Source of the DNA: Deltaproteobacteria bacterium
GTDB lineage: Bacteria > Desulfobacterota > DSM-4660 > Desulfatiglandales > HGW-15
Assembly (NCBI GenBank): GCA_030671095.1
Contig: DAOVAK010000018.1
Span: 1 to 14,991 of the forward strand
DNA: 14,991 nucleotides
Direction of reading: 5' to 3'
Position numbers and translations under genes: made by a program. The notes beneath the pieces are model-generated. The model saw nothing but the letters and a program-made list of their open reading frames with translations, ran no database searches and was not told the origin of the DNA. Within the stretch, counting starts at the first letter, position 1; each line of letters opens with the position of its first letter. Of this stretch, positions 1 through 5,950 are shown one piece after another.

Positions 1-106
1 CAGGGATCTCGCAGCGCTTTACCTTATTTCATATTAGGGTTATGTTCCGGCTACTCAGGCTATTGGAGCAGGGAAACCCTGATCCACCATCAAGGCATCA
101 TCTGCC

Positions 107-144
107 GTTCGACAGGCTCACGGTCCTGAGCAAGGTCGAAGGAC
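107..144. repeat. Hairpin cassette A inside element copy 1
   Basis: This is an interrupted palindrome. TTCGAC at 108-113 pairs with GTCGAA at 135-140, and GCTCA at 116-120 pairs with TGAGC at 127-131, leaving a 6 nt loop. It sits where element copy 2 carries a different cassette, so it behaves as an insertion in the chassis. Similar TTCGACAGGCTCA palindromes are, as I recall, scattered through many bacterial genomes. Confidence 0.6.
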
Positions 145-167
145 GGCGTTGCCTTCGATCGCTCCTC

Positions 168-190
168 CCCCCGCCTGCGCGGGGGCAGGC
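168..190. repeat. Hairpin cassette B inside element copy 1
   Basis: A perfect 7 bp stem is formed by CCCCCGC at 168-174 and GCGGGGG at 179-185, with the 4 nt loop CTGC. Copy 2 runs straight from CTCCTCC into TTGCGGCG at this point, so about 22 bp here are an insertion relative to copy 2. Confidence 0.65.
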
Positions 191-236
191 TTGCGGCGTA
201 TTGCTCTATACGCCTCAGTCGTCGCTCCTCGGCGCC

Positions 237-267
237 CCCGCTGTTAGCGGGATTTCGCAGGGCTCAA
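237..267. repeat. Hairpin cassette C inside element copy 1
   Basis: The stem is CCCGCT (237-242) with AGCGGG (246-251) around a 3 nt loop, followed by ATTTCGCAGGGCTCAA. A close relative, with the tail CGGGATTTCGCAAAGCTCAA, lies at about 1271-1300 in copy 2. There it occupies the slot that cassette A takes in copy 1. The same cassette at two different positions of one chassis implies independent insertion. Confidence 0.65.
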
Positions 268-363
268 CTTGCAGGTAATACCTTGCTGGTGATCAGGAAT
301 TTTCAACAACCTGCTGATTTCAGCTTTGACACATAAATTAGAGGGTGGATATGGGGGAAATAC

Positions 364-1209
364 CTATAGCTCCAGCTCGCTCTCCTCTTTGGCCGCTTCG
401 ATGATCATGGTGGAGTTTTTTTCTTTGGCGAGCTTTTTGCACTGAGCCTTGATTGCTGTCACTTCTGGGTCTTTTCTGGAGGGATCGTGATGAAAGAGGA
501 CCAGTTTCTTTACCTTAGCCCGATGCGCCAAATCAACAACGGATTGATAATCTGAATGGCCCCAGCCTTCACGTCTATCGATCTCCTGGGGCGTGTATTG
601 ACAGTCATGAATGAGAATGTCCGCATTTTCAGAAAACTCAGCATATCCTTCAGGTTTCCGTCCTTCCCATGCGTCCTCTCTCAACTCATTGTCAGTAATG
701 AAAACGAGGGTCTTTCCTCCTTCGCGAAAACGAAAACCAAATCCGCCCTGGGGATGCTGCAGGGTAACACTCTCAATGACCGTCCCGTCAATTTCCAGTT
801 CACCCTGCTTCAGATGCTCAAGGTATTTGACCTCTGCTTTAATTTCATCGAATTTGATAGGGAAGAACCCGTCTCCCATCTTGCTGTCAAAGGTGCTTCT
901 GAGCCCTTTCATACAGGTAGGGTATCCGTCAATTCGTATCCGAGTGGATGGTTCATAGAGTGGCGCAAAAAAGGGAAATCCGAGTATGTGATCCCAGTGG
1001 ATATGAGTCATTAGGAGGTGAATGTCCACATGTTCATCACCTGAAACCAATTTCTCACCAAGGGCTCTAATGCCCGTTCCAGCATCAATGATAACCTTTC
1101 TCCCGCTCTGAAGCGTAAGTTCAAGGCAGGTGGTGTTTCCACCATACATGGTGGTATTCTTCCCAGGCACCGGAATGGAACCCCTGGTGCCCCAAAACCT
1201 TATCTTCAT
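364..1209 (-). CDS. MBL-fold metallo-hydrolase
   Basis: This is a 281-residue cytosolic metallo-beta-lactamase-fold hydrolase of the PhnP/COG1235-like type, without a signal peptide. The N-terminus MKIRFWGTRGSIPVPG is typical of a subfamily near cyclic-nucleotide phosphodiesterase-like and RNase Z-like proteins, which supports this start. Metal ligands visible are THIHWDH (68-74), H152, D173 in ITDNE, HD at 201-202 and the HH pair at 240-241; H218 in GHSD is also conserved-looking. The active site appears complete for two metal ions. The substrate cannot be told from sequence; phosphodiesterase activity is inferred from the family. Upstream of the start there is only a weak GGGG. The gene stands alone between two repeat copies, and no convincing terminator follows it. 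Confidence 0.88.
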   Translation of the reverse strand: MKIRFWGTRGSIPVPGKNTTMYGGNTTCLELTLQSGRKVIIDAGTGIRALGEKLVSGDEHVDIHLLMTHIHWDHILGFPFFAPLYEPSTRIRIDGYPTCMKGLRSTFDSKMGDGFFPIKFDEIKAEVKYLEHLKQGELEIDGTVIESVTLQHPQGGFGFRFREGGKTLVFITDNELREDAWEGRKPEGYAEFSENADILIHDCQYTPQEIDRREGWGHSDYQSVVDLAHRAKVKKLVLFHHDPSRKDPEVTAIKAQCKKLAKEKNSTMIIEAAKEESELEL

Positions 1210-1243
1210 CCTGCATTACCCCGCATTCGCAGTCCAAAAACCC

Positions 1244-1401
1244 CCTGATCCACCATCAAGGCATCATCTCCCCGCCGAGACGGGATTTCGCAAAGCTCAA
1301 GCGGCGTTGCCTTCGATCGCTCCTCCTTGCGGCGTATTGTCTCATACGCCTCAGTCGTCGCTCCTCGGCGCCTTGCATCTAACACCTTGCTGGTGATCAG
1401 G
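1244..1401. repeat. Modular inverted-repeat element, copy 2 (MITE-like)
   Basis: This 158 bp copy has the same ends as 78-297 (CCTGATCCACCATCAAGG and CCTTGCTGGTGATCAGG) and the same internal hairpin, at 1331-1350 with loop TGTCTC. It lacks cassettes A and B and carries a variant of cassette C at about 1271-1300. It lies 34 bp upstream of the minus-strand hydrolase start and about 35 bp from a plus-strand promoter candidate, so it separates two divergent genes. Together with the promoter region it accounts for the 1210-1538 gap. Confidence 0.8.
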
Positions 1402-1435
1402 AATCCTCTTTCCCCTTTCATTCTGGAAAGTTTTA

Positions 1436-1464
1436 TTGAAATGGCTAACCCAATGGAATATGCT
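1436..1464 (+). promoter_or_regulatory. Candidate sigma70-type promoter for the PHP-like gene
   Basis: TTGAAA at 1436-1441 (5 of 6 to TTGACA), a 17 nt spacer and TATGCT at 1459-1464 (4 of 6 to TATAAT). A start near 1471 would leave a leader of about 68 nt before the ATG at 1539. The position just outside the repeat element fits; the call rests on sequence match only. Confidence 0.4.
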
Positions 1465-1538
1465 AAAAGAATGAAACAGTTATGGCAATTTACGTGATCC
1501 CTTCATTTGTGTCAATTTAAAAAACCAGTGAAACGAAC

Positions 1539-3023
1539 ATGATAAGAACCCCATGCTCATTACCTCTCAGGGATAATAAGATTATCCTACTCCTTGCATT
1601 CGCGCTCCTGTCCCCTCTCACCGTGCAGCCGTCCAGGGCAGAACCAAATCCACCCAACCCTTACATGGCCGTGACTGGACTCGCCGACCTGCGATCCACG
1701 TTCAGCGACGGAACGCATAGCATTGAGGAACTTGTACGAATGGCTGAATCCAGGGGATTTAAGGTTGTTTTCATCAATGACCATGATCGAATTGTCCTCT
1801 CCTATGGCATACCTCCGTTTCGAAGGATCATAAGATACAAAAAAGAATTCCCCTCTATAATGACCCACGGACCCGAGAAATTCTTGAAGGAAATCGAACG
1901 GGTATCCAAAAAATTCCCCAACGTCATAATCATTCCGGGTTGTATCACATCCGCCTATTACTACTGGACCGGCTCCTGGCTCAAGAAAAATTTGACCGTC
2001 CACGAGTATGATCGAAGGATTTTAATTCTTAATTTTAATAAGCCAAGGGATTATGCTTTGATCCCAAATCCCCACAACAAGCTGTCCCTCAAATACACAA
2101 AACAGCTACTCCCTGGGCTATTAATATTCCTGATTCCCCTTTTCATAGGATTCATACTCACAAGATGGAGAGGCTTCTACCGGTGGATAGGCATTTTCCT
2201 CATCATCTTTTCTGTTCTGGCCATTATGGATTATAACCCTTTCAGAAGTTCCCGGTTTAGCCCCTATGAAGGAGATCAGGGAATCGCCCCATTTCAGGAA
2301 TTGATTGACTATGTCAATGAGAGAGGCGGGCTTTCTTTCTGGAATTACCCGGAACAGAGGTCTGGTATTCGGAAATATGGCCCCATTAGGGTCAATACAC
2401 CCCCTTATCCCGAAGTCCTCCATCGGTCCAGGAATTACACAGGCTTTGCAGCTATCTACGGGGAAAACGTCACCGTCACAGACCCGGGCAAAGAGTGGGA
2501 CAGGGTCTTAAATGAATATTGCCGCGGAGAGAGGCACAAACCGGTATGGGGGATATCTACAGCTGATTTCCACATGGACGGTCATTCTGTTCGAAGGCTC
2601 GGGTCTTACCCTACCACTTTCTTGGTTAGGGAGTTCTCCAAGAGAGGGGTCCTAGAAGCCATGGAAAAGGGGCGCATGTACTGTTCGCTGGGCAAGGGTA
2701 AAGTGTGGCCAAGGTTGGATTATTTTAACCTACTAGGAAACGAAGGTGAGAAGGCCTTCATGGGAGAGACATCGACCACTTCTCGTTACCCGGTCATCAA
2801 ATTTAGGGTTTCTTATGATACTGAGAAGCCCATCCCTGTGAAGATTCTGCTTATTCGGGGCGGAACAGTGCTCCATACCTTTAAAGGAATGACGCCAATG
2901 GAAATAGAATATACAGACGACAAAGTACCACCCAACAAAAAGACCTATTACCGACTGATAGATTCAAAAAAGCATCTGACCTCAAATCCCATATTCGTAA
3001 TCTACAAACCCAAGGGATTTTAG
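1539..3023 (+). CDS. Membrane-anchored PHP-like domain protein (degenerate metal site)
   Basis: This 494-residue protein has an N-terminal signal or anchor (about 14-34, with an SRA-EP cleavage-like site) and two adjacent transmembrane segments (about 189-208 and 214-231). It resembles PHP phosphoesterases: DLRSTFSDG at 50-58, NDHD at 80-83, a PG..YYYW..NLT block at 133-153 and TADFH at 341-345. The usual HxH near the start is missing and the PGxE-type glutamate is replaced (PGCITS at 133-138). DHD and the late His remain, so hydrolase activity is doubtful. An Ig-like beta domain is plausible for about 415-494. Both large domains should face the periplasm if the N-terminus is exported. I recall similar DLR-type proteins in Desulfobacterota, so part of the degeneration may be family-wide. 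The Shine-Dalgarno before 1539 is poor. The stop codon lies inside the adjacent repeat array. Confidence 0.7.
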   Translation: MIRTPCSLPLRDNKIILLLAFALLSPLTVQPSRAEPNPPNPYMAVTGLADLRSTFSDGTHSIEELVRMAESRGFKVVFINDHDRIVLSYGIPPFRRIIRYKKEFPSIMTHGPEKFLKEIERVSKKFPNVIIIPGCITSAYYYWTGSWLKKNLTVHEYDRRILILNFNKPRDYALIPNPHNKLSLKYTKQLLPGLLIFLIPLFIGFILTRWRGFYRWIGIFLIIFSVLAIMDYNPFRSSRFSPYEGDQGIAPFQELIDYVNERGGLSFWNYPEQRSGIRKYGPIRVNTPPYPEVLHRSRNYTGFAAIYGENVTVTDPGKEWDRVLNEYCRGERHKPVWGISTADFHMDGHSVRRLGSYPTTFLVREFSKRGVLEAMEKGRMYCSLGKGKVWPRLDYFNLLGNEGEKAFMGETSTTSRYPVIKFRVSYDTEKPIPVKILLIRGGTVLHTFKGMTPMEIEYTDDKVPPNKKTYYRLIDSKKHLTSNPIFVIYKPKGF

Positions 3024-3050
3024 ATTTTTGATTTTTGATTTGCGATTTAA
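3016..3050 (+). repeat. Heptamer array GATTTNN x5 (left arm)
   Basis: Five contiguous 7-mers: GATTTTA, GATTTTT, GATTTTT, GATTTGC, GATTTAA. Two more degenerate units may follow to 3064. The first unit contains the TAG stop, spanning into the second, of the PHP-like gene. Confidence 0.8.
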
Positions 3051-3109
3051 GCTACTAGATTGCAAAATACCAGATATGGCTGGATCCACCATTCAGCCTG
3101 GAGGCCAAA

Positions 3110-3463
3110 ATGGACGAAAAAGAACTAAAAGACAGAACGAAGCGATTTGCTCTAAGGGTAATTCGACTAGTGCAGTCTTTGCCTAACACCATGGAGGCTC
3201 AGACAATTGGGAGACAACTTCTGAAAGCGGGGACCTCGGTTGAGGCAAATTACAGAGCTGCGTGCAGAGGGCGATCCAGGGCAGAATTTGCGGCGAAGTT
3301 GGGAATTGTCGAAGAAGAGTCGGATGAGAGCGCGTTTTGGCTGGAAATCATTATAGAAGCTGGTTTGTTGAAAAAACACCTGGTCCAATCCTTACTGGAT
3401 GAGGCTGACGAACTTGTGGCAATTATGGTTGCGTCAAGAATATCAACAAAGAAGAATCTCTAA
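3110..3463 (+). CDS. Four-helix-bundle protein (23S rRNA-intervening-sequence family)
   Basis: This 117-residue cytosolic all-helical protein matches the S23/IVS four-helix-bundle family (TIGR02436, PF05635-type), whose usual length is about 115-130. Family hallmarks are visible: RTKRFALRVIRLVQSLP (9-25), IGRQLLKAGTSVEANYRAA (33-51), the acidic KLGIVEEESDES (63-74) and EADELVAI (98-105). The start is fixed by GGAGG at 3100-3104, 5 nt upstream of the ATG. The molecular function of the family is not settled; basic patches suggest nucleic-acid binding. The gene fills the space between two inverted heptamer arrays, so it is likely cargo of that unit rather than part of a local pathway. Confidence 0.9.
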   Translation: MDEKELKDRTKRFALRVIRLVQSLPNTMEAQTIGRQLLKAGTSVEANYRAACRGRSRAEFAAKLGIVEEESDESAFWLEIIIEAGLLKKHLVQSLLDEADELVAIMVASRISTKKNL

Positions 3464-3496
3464 CAATCGCAAATCGCAAATCTAAAATCCAAAATC
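3462..3496 (-). repeat. Heptamer array GATTTNN x5 (right arm, inverted)
   Basis: Read on the plus strand the units are AACAATC, GCAAATC, GCAAATC, TAAAATC and CAAAATC; on the minus strand they are GATTTTG, GATTTTA, GATTTGC, GATTTGC and a degenerate GATTGTT. They can pair with the array at 3016-3050. The first unit overlaps the TAA stop of the four-helix gene. Confidence 0.8.
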
Positions 3497-3575
3497 GAGA
3501 ATGGGATGTCATGGTTAGTGTTAAACGCTGGCACAAAGCCGCGAATATCTGGTAAACTCCCAAAAGGTACGTGTC

Positions 3576-5495
3576 ATGTGTGGAATTTGCGGAAAACTGG
3601 TTTTTGATGGGCAAGGCATAAGCGAGGATCTGCTTGAGGCCATGTGCAAATCCTTCTCCTACAGGGGTCCGGATGATGAAGGCACTTTTGTTTCTCCTCC
3701 TGTGGGTCTAGGGCATCGCAGATTGAGCATCATTGACCTCTCCCCCGCGGGACATCAGCCCATGAGTAATGAAGACGGGACCATATGGCTCGTCTTTAAC
3801 GGCGAAATATATGATTTCCAGGAACTCAGGGAGAGGCTCAAATCAAATGGGCACACCCTGAAAAGCCGTACCGATACTGAAACCATCATTCACCTCTTTG
3901 AGGAAGAGGGCATCGATTGTCTGAAGCACCTGAACGGCATGTTTGCCTTTGCCCTCTGGGACGGGAGGCAACAAAAACTTTGGATCGGAAGAGACCGTTT
4001 GGGCATAAAACCCCTCAATTACTACTGGGATGGCAGGCAGTTTGTCTTCGCTTCAGAAATAAAGGCCATTCTATGTGATCCTGACGTATCTAGGGAGATA
4101 GATCCGGAGGCGCTGGATCTATACTTGACCCTAAACTACATCCCGGCCCCAAGGACCATCTTCAAAAACATGCGAAAACTGATGCCGGGAAGTTACCTTG
4201 TTGCAGAGAAGGGGAAAATATCTGTAGAGACCTACTGGGATATCTCGGTGGGGGCAGAGCAGAGAGAAGACACCCCAACGCGCGGAGCACCCGGAGAAGA
4301 AGCAGGGGACCTCAAACAACGTCTTTACGCCCTGCTGGAGGGTGCGGTAAAACGTCGCCTCATCTCAGACGTTCCCCTTGGTGCCTTTCTGAGCGGTGGT
4401 ATAGACTCGAGCATCATTGTGGCCCTCATGGCCAGAAACTGCGCCCGCCCGGTGAAAACCTTCTCAATCGGGTACAAAGACCTTCCTTCCTTTGATGAGA
4501 CAAAATACGCCCGAGAGGTTGCCAAATTCAACAAGACTGAGCACCAAGAGTTCAAGCTTGGATACAAGGACATTTTAGAGGCCTTTCCCGCGGTTTTGGA
4601 GACGCTTGATGAGCCTTTTGCAGACTCTTCTGCCGTTCCCACCTTCATCGTCTCCAGGGAGACCAGGCGTCATGTGACCGTTGCCCTTTCTGGAGATGGT
4701 GGGGACGAACTCTTTGCGGGGTACAGGATGTATCTGGGAGAATACTGGTCCCAGTACTACGCCAAAATACCTCTCTTTTTTAGAGATAGGCTGATCGCCC
4801 CCCTGATCAATGCCTTGCCAGACGCAAGAGATAAGCCGAGCCTGGAAATGGTGAGAAGGATGAAAAAATTTGTCAGGGGAATGAGTTCTGCTTTTCCCGA
4901 TCGATTCTACGGCTGGCGCGAGGTCTTTTCTTTCTCCACGAGGCAAGAATTGTTGAACAAGCCACCAGAAGAGAATCTCTACCTCAACTTGGTGCGTGAG
5001 ATGGTGGAAGAGGAAAAAGACCGTTTTGATGGCGATATCATCAACCTCATGCTGTATATGGATGTGAGAGGTTTGCTTCCCGGAGATATGCTCACCAAAG
5101 TGGACCGAATGAGCATGGCCAATTCCCTGGAGGTGAGGGTGCCTTTTCTGGATCACACCTTTGCAGAGTATGTTTTCCAGCTAAAAGGGAATATGAAACT
5201 AAAAGGAAAAAACAGGAAATATATCCTCATGGAAACGTTTAAAGATCTCTTGCCTCCTTCCCTCCACAGAAGGCCAAAATGGGGTTTCGAGATGCCCATA
5301 GGGGTCTGGTTGAGGAATGAGTTGAAGTTTCTCATCGATGAATATCTCTCTGAAGACCTCATCAGAAAACAGGCATTCTTTAATTATGAAATAATAAAAG
5401 GTTTGATCAATCACCATATGAACGGCCGTCAAGATACCTCATGGCACCTATGGAATCTTATTGTGTTTCAACATTGGTATAAGACATATTTTTGA
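3576..5495 (+). CDS. asnB: Asparagine synthase (glutamine-hydrolysing)
   Basis: This 639-residue cytosolic enzyme transfers ammonia from glutamine to an ATP-activated carboxylate, classically aspartate to asparagine. The N-terminal class II glutaminase domain (about 2-215) starts MCGICG with the Cys2 nucleophile exposed after Met removal, and shows RGPDDEG (30-36), GHRRLSIID (46-54), FNGEIYD (74-80) and RTDTE (98-102). The synthetase domain (about 245-630) has the PP-loop LSGGIDSS (272-279) and LSGDGGDELFAGY (371-383). AAAGG lies about 9 nt before the ATG. The length and overall form also fit amidotransferases of polysaccharide or exosortase clusters, but no glycan or exosortase gene is nearby, so ordinary asparagine synthesis is the simplest reading. 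No broken motif was seen. Confidence 0.93.
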   Translation: MCGICGKLVFDGQGISEDLLEAMCKSFSYRGPDDEGTFVSPPVGLGHRRLSIIDLSPAGHQPMSNEDGTIWLVFNGEIYDFQELRERLKSNGHTLKSRTDTETIIHLFEEEGIDCLKHLNGMFAFALWDGRQQKLWIGRDRLGIKPLNYYWDGRQFVFASEIKAILCDPDVSREIDPEALDLYLTLNYIPAPRTIFKNMRKLMPGSYLVAEKGKISVETYWDISVGAEQREDTPTRGAPGEEAGDLKQRLYALLEGAVKRRLISDVPLGAFLSGGIDSSIIVALMARNCARPVKTFSIGYKDLPSFDETKYAREVAKFNKTEHQEFKLGYKDILEAFPAVLETLDEPFADSSAVPTFIVSRETRRHVTVALSGDGGDELFAGYRMYLGEYWSQYYAKIPLFFRDRLIAPLINALPDARDKPSLEMVRRMKKFVRGMSSAFPDRFYGWREVFSFSTRQELLNKPPEENLYLNLVREMVEEEKDRFDGDIINLMLYMDVRGLLPGDMLTKVDRMSMANSLEVRVPFLDHTFAEYVFQLKGNMKLKGKNRKYILMETFKDLLPPSLHRRPKWGFEMPIGVWLRNELKFLIDEYLSEDLIRKQAFFNYEIIKGLINHHMNGRQDTSWHLWNLIVFQHWYKTYF

Positions 5496-5497
5496 TG

Positions 5498-5525
5498 CTG
5501 GATACTGGATCCTGGATCCTGGACA
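5498..5525 (+). repeat. Heptamer array CTGGATN x4
   Basis: Four contiguous 7-mers follow the asnB stop by two bases: CTGGATA, CTGGATC, CTGGATC, CTGGACA. It differs in sequence from the GATTTNN arrays but has the same 7 bp period. A small hairpin follows at 5528-5543 (GGTCG and CGACC around a 6 nt loop); it has no T-tract and is not a convincing terminator. Confidence 0.75.
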
Positions 5526-5564
5526 CAGGTCGGTTTAACGACCCACAAACCCACAAGAAAACAT

Positions 5565-5570
5565 GAGGAG
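5565..5570 (+). promoter_or_regulatory. Ribosome binding site that fixes the start at 5579
   Basis: GAGGAG lies 8 nt before the ATG at 5579. An in-frame TTG at 5573 would be only 2 nt from it, too close for initiation, so the ATG is chosen. Confidence 0.7.
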
Positions 5571-5578
5571 TATTGGTA

Positions 5579-5938
5579 ATGAACTGTGATAAATGCGGAG
5601 ATGCCATAGAAGTTGGAGAAGCGCGGGAACTCCATGGACAGACATTGTGTGATGACTGTTACATGGATGCCCTCTCACCTGCCCGTGCCTGTGACCCATG
5701 GGCAGTACATTCTGCGAAATCATTTATGAAGCAGCCAATCAAGGATCCGGGTGTGAATCCGATCCAGGCCAATATCTTGGAAATCCTCCAAGAAAGCGGG
5801 GGCGTTGAACCAAAGATCTTGGTTGAAAGGCTCCAGATAAAGCCATCAGACCTTGAAAGAGAACTTGCTTCACTCCGACATATGGAAAAGGTGAGAGGCG
5901 AACTTAGAGATGGCAAAAAGATGGTTCGCCTCTGGTAA
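5579..5938 (+). CDS. Small zinc-ribbon / winged-helix-like protein
   Basis: This 119-residue cytosolic protein has two Cys pairs, CDKC (3-6) and CDDC (24-27), which should bind one zinc in a ribbon or treble-clef fold. A conserved-looking DALSPARACDPWAVHSAK stretch (30-47) follows. The C-terminal part (about 60-119) looks like a winged helix: PIQANILEILQESGG, a second helix at LVERLQIKPSDLERELASL, then a basic strand ending KKMVRLW. Nucleic-acid binding is therefore a reasonable inference, but I do not recognise a characterised homologue. It is the first gene of a tight cluster, 12 nt before an aminopeptidase-family lipoprotein, and could regulate that cluster or be an accessory to it. Confidence 0.75.
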   Translation: MNCDKCGDAIEVGEARELHGQTLCDDCYMDALSPARACDPWAVHSAKSFMKQPIKDPGVNPIQANILEILQESGGVEPKILVERLQIKPSDLERELASLRHMEKVRGELRDGKKMVRLW

Positions 5939-5950
5939 AGCGTGGTGGTG

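Larger units (their letters stand above)
78..297. repeat. Modular inverted-repeat element, copy 1 (MITE-like)
   Basis: This 220 bp intergenic repeat begins CCTGATCCACCATCAAGG and ends CCTTGCTGGTGATCAGG. The two ends are imperfect inverted repeats that differ by one mismatch and one extra base. A second, shorter copy lies at 1244-1401 in the same orientation. Shared blocks include the segment around 145-168 and a hairpin at 195-214 with 7 bp arms (GGCGTAT and ATACGCC) and a 6 nt loop. Copy 1 also carries three hairpin cassettes that copy 2 lacks or holds elsewhere (107-144, 169-190, 237-267). It has no transposase and no convincing coding potential. Most of the 1-363 gene-free stretch is this element; I see nothing assignable in 1-77 or 298-363. 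Confidence 0.8.
3016..3496 (+). mobile_element. IVS-like element: four-helix gene bounded by inverted GATTTNN arrays
   Basis: This unit of about 481 bp has five GATTTNN heptamers at its left end (3016-3050) and five in inverted orientation at its right end (3462-3496), with one four-helix-bundle gene between. Genes of this family were first described in intervening sequences of 23S rRNA, which are also closed by inverted repeats; this copy is between protein genes. The left array supplies the stop codon of the upstream gene and the right array overlaps the stop of the four-helix gene. Mobility is inferred from this architecture; no recombinase is encoded. Confidence 0.5.

Noticed and set aside
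195..214. Six-base loop AGAGCA on the minus strand of the element hairpin, matching the A1/G4 pattern of ANTAR targets
   Set aside because: Copy 2 has GAGACA in the loop, which breaks the pattern; ANTAR targets need two hairpins and none of the nearby genes is a nitrogen gene.
42..278. 78-codon plus-strand open frame in the first gap
   Set aside because: It is almost wholly repeat element copy 1, interrupted by hairpin cassettes, with low-complexity translation and no ribosome binding site.
556..1014. 152-codon plus-strand frame
   Set aside because: It lies opposite the metallo-hydrolase, whose motifs are intact; the frame is a shadow.
1441..1497. 18-codon frame between the repeat and the PHP-like gene
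   Set aside because: It starts within the promoter candidate and has no recognisable product.
3529..3542. TGGCAC then GC, like a sigma54 site upstream of asnB
   Set aside because: The GG-to-GC spacing is one base short and the TT before GC is missing; no sigma54 activator is nearby.
4575..5156. 193-codon minus-strand frame inside asnB
   Set aside because: asnB motifs on the plus strand are continuous through this region; the frame is a shadow.
5573..5938. TTG start for the zinc-ribbon gene
   Set aside because: It is only 2 nt from the GAGGAG ribosome binding site; the ATG at 5579 has a normal 8 nt spacing.
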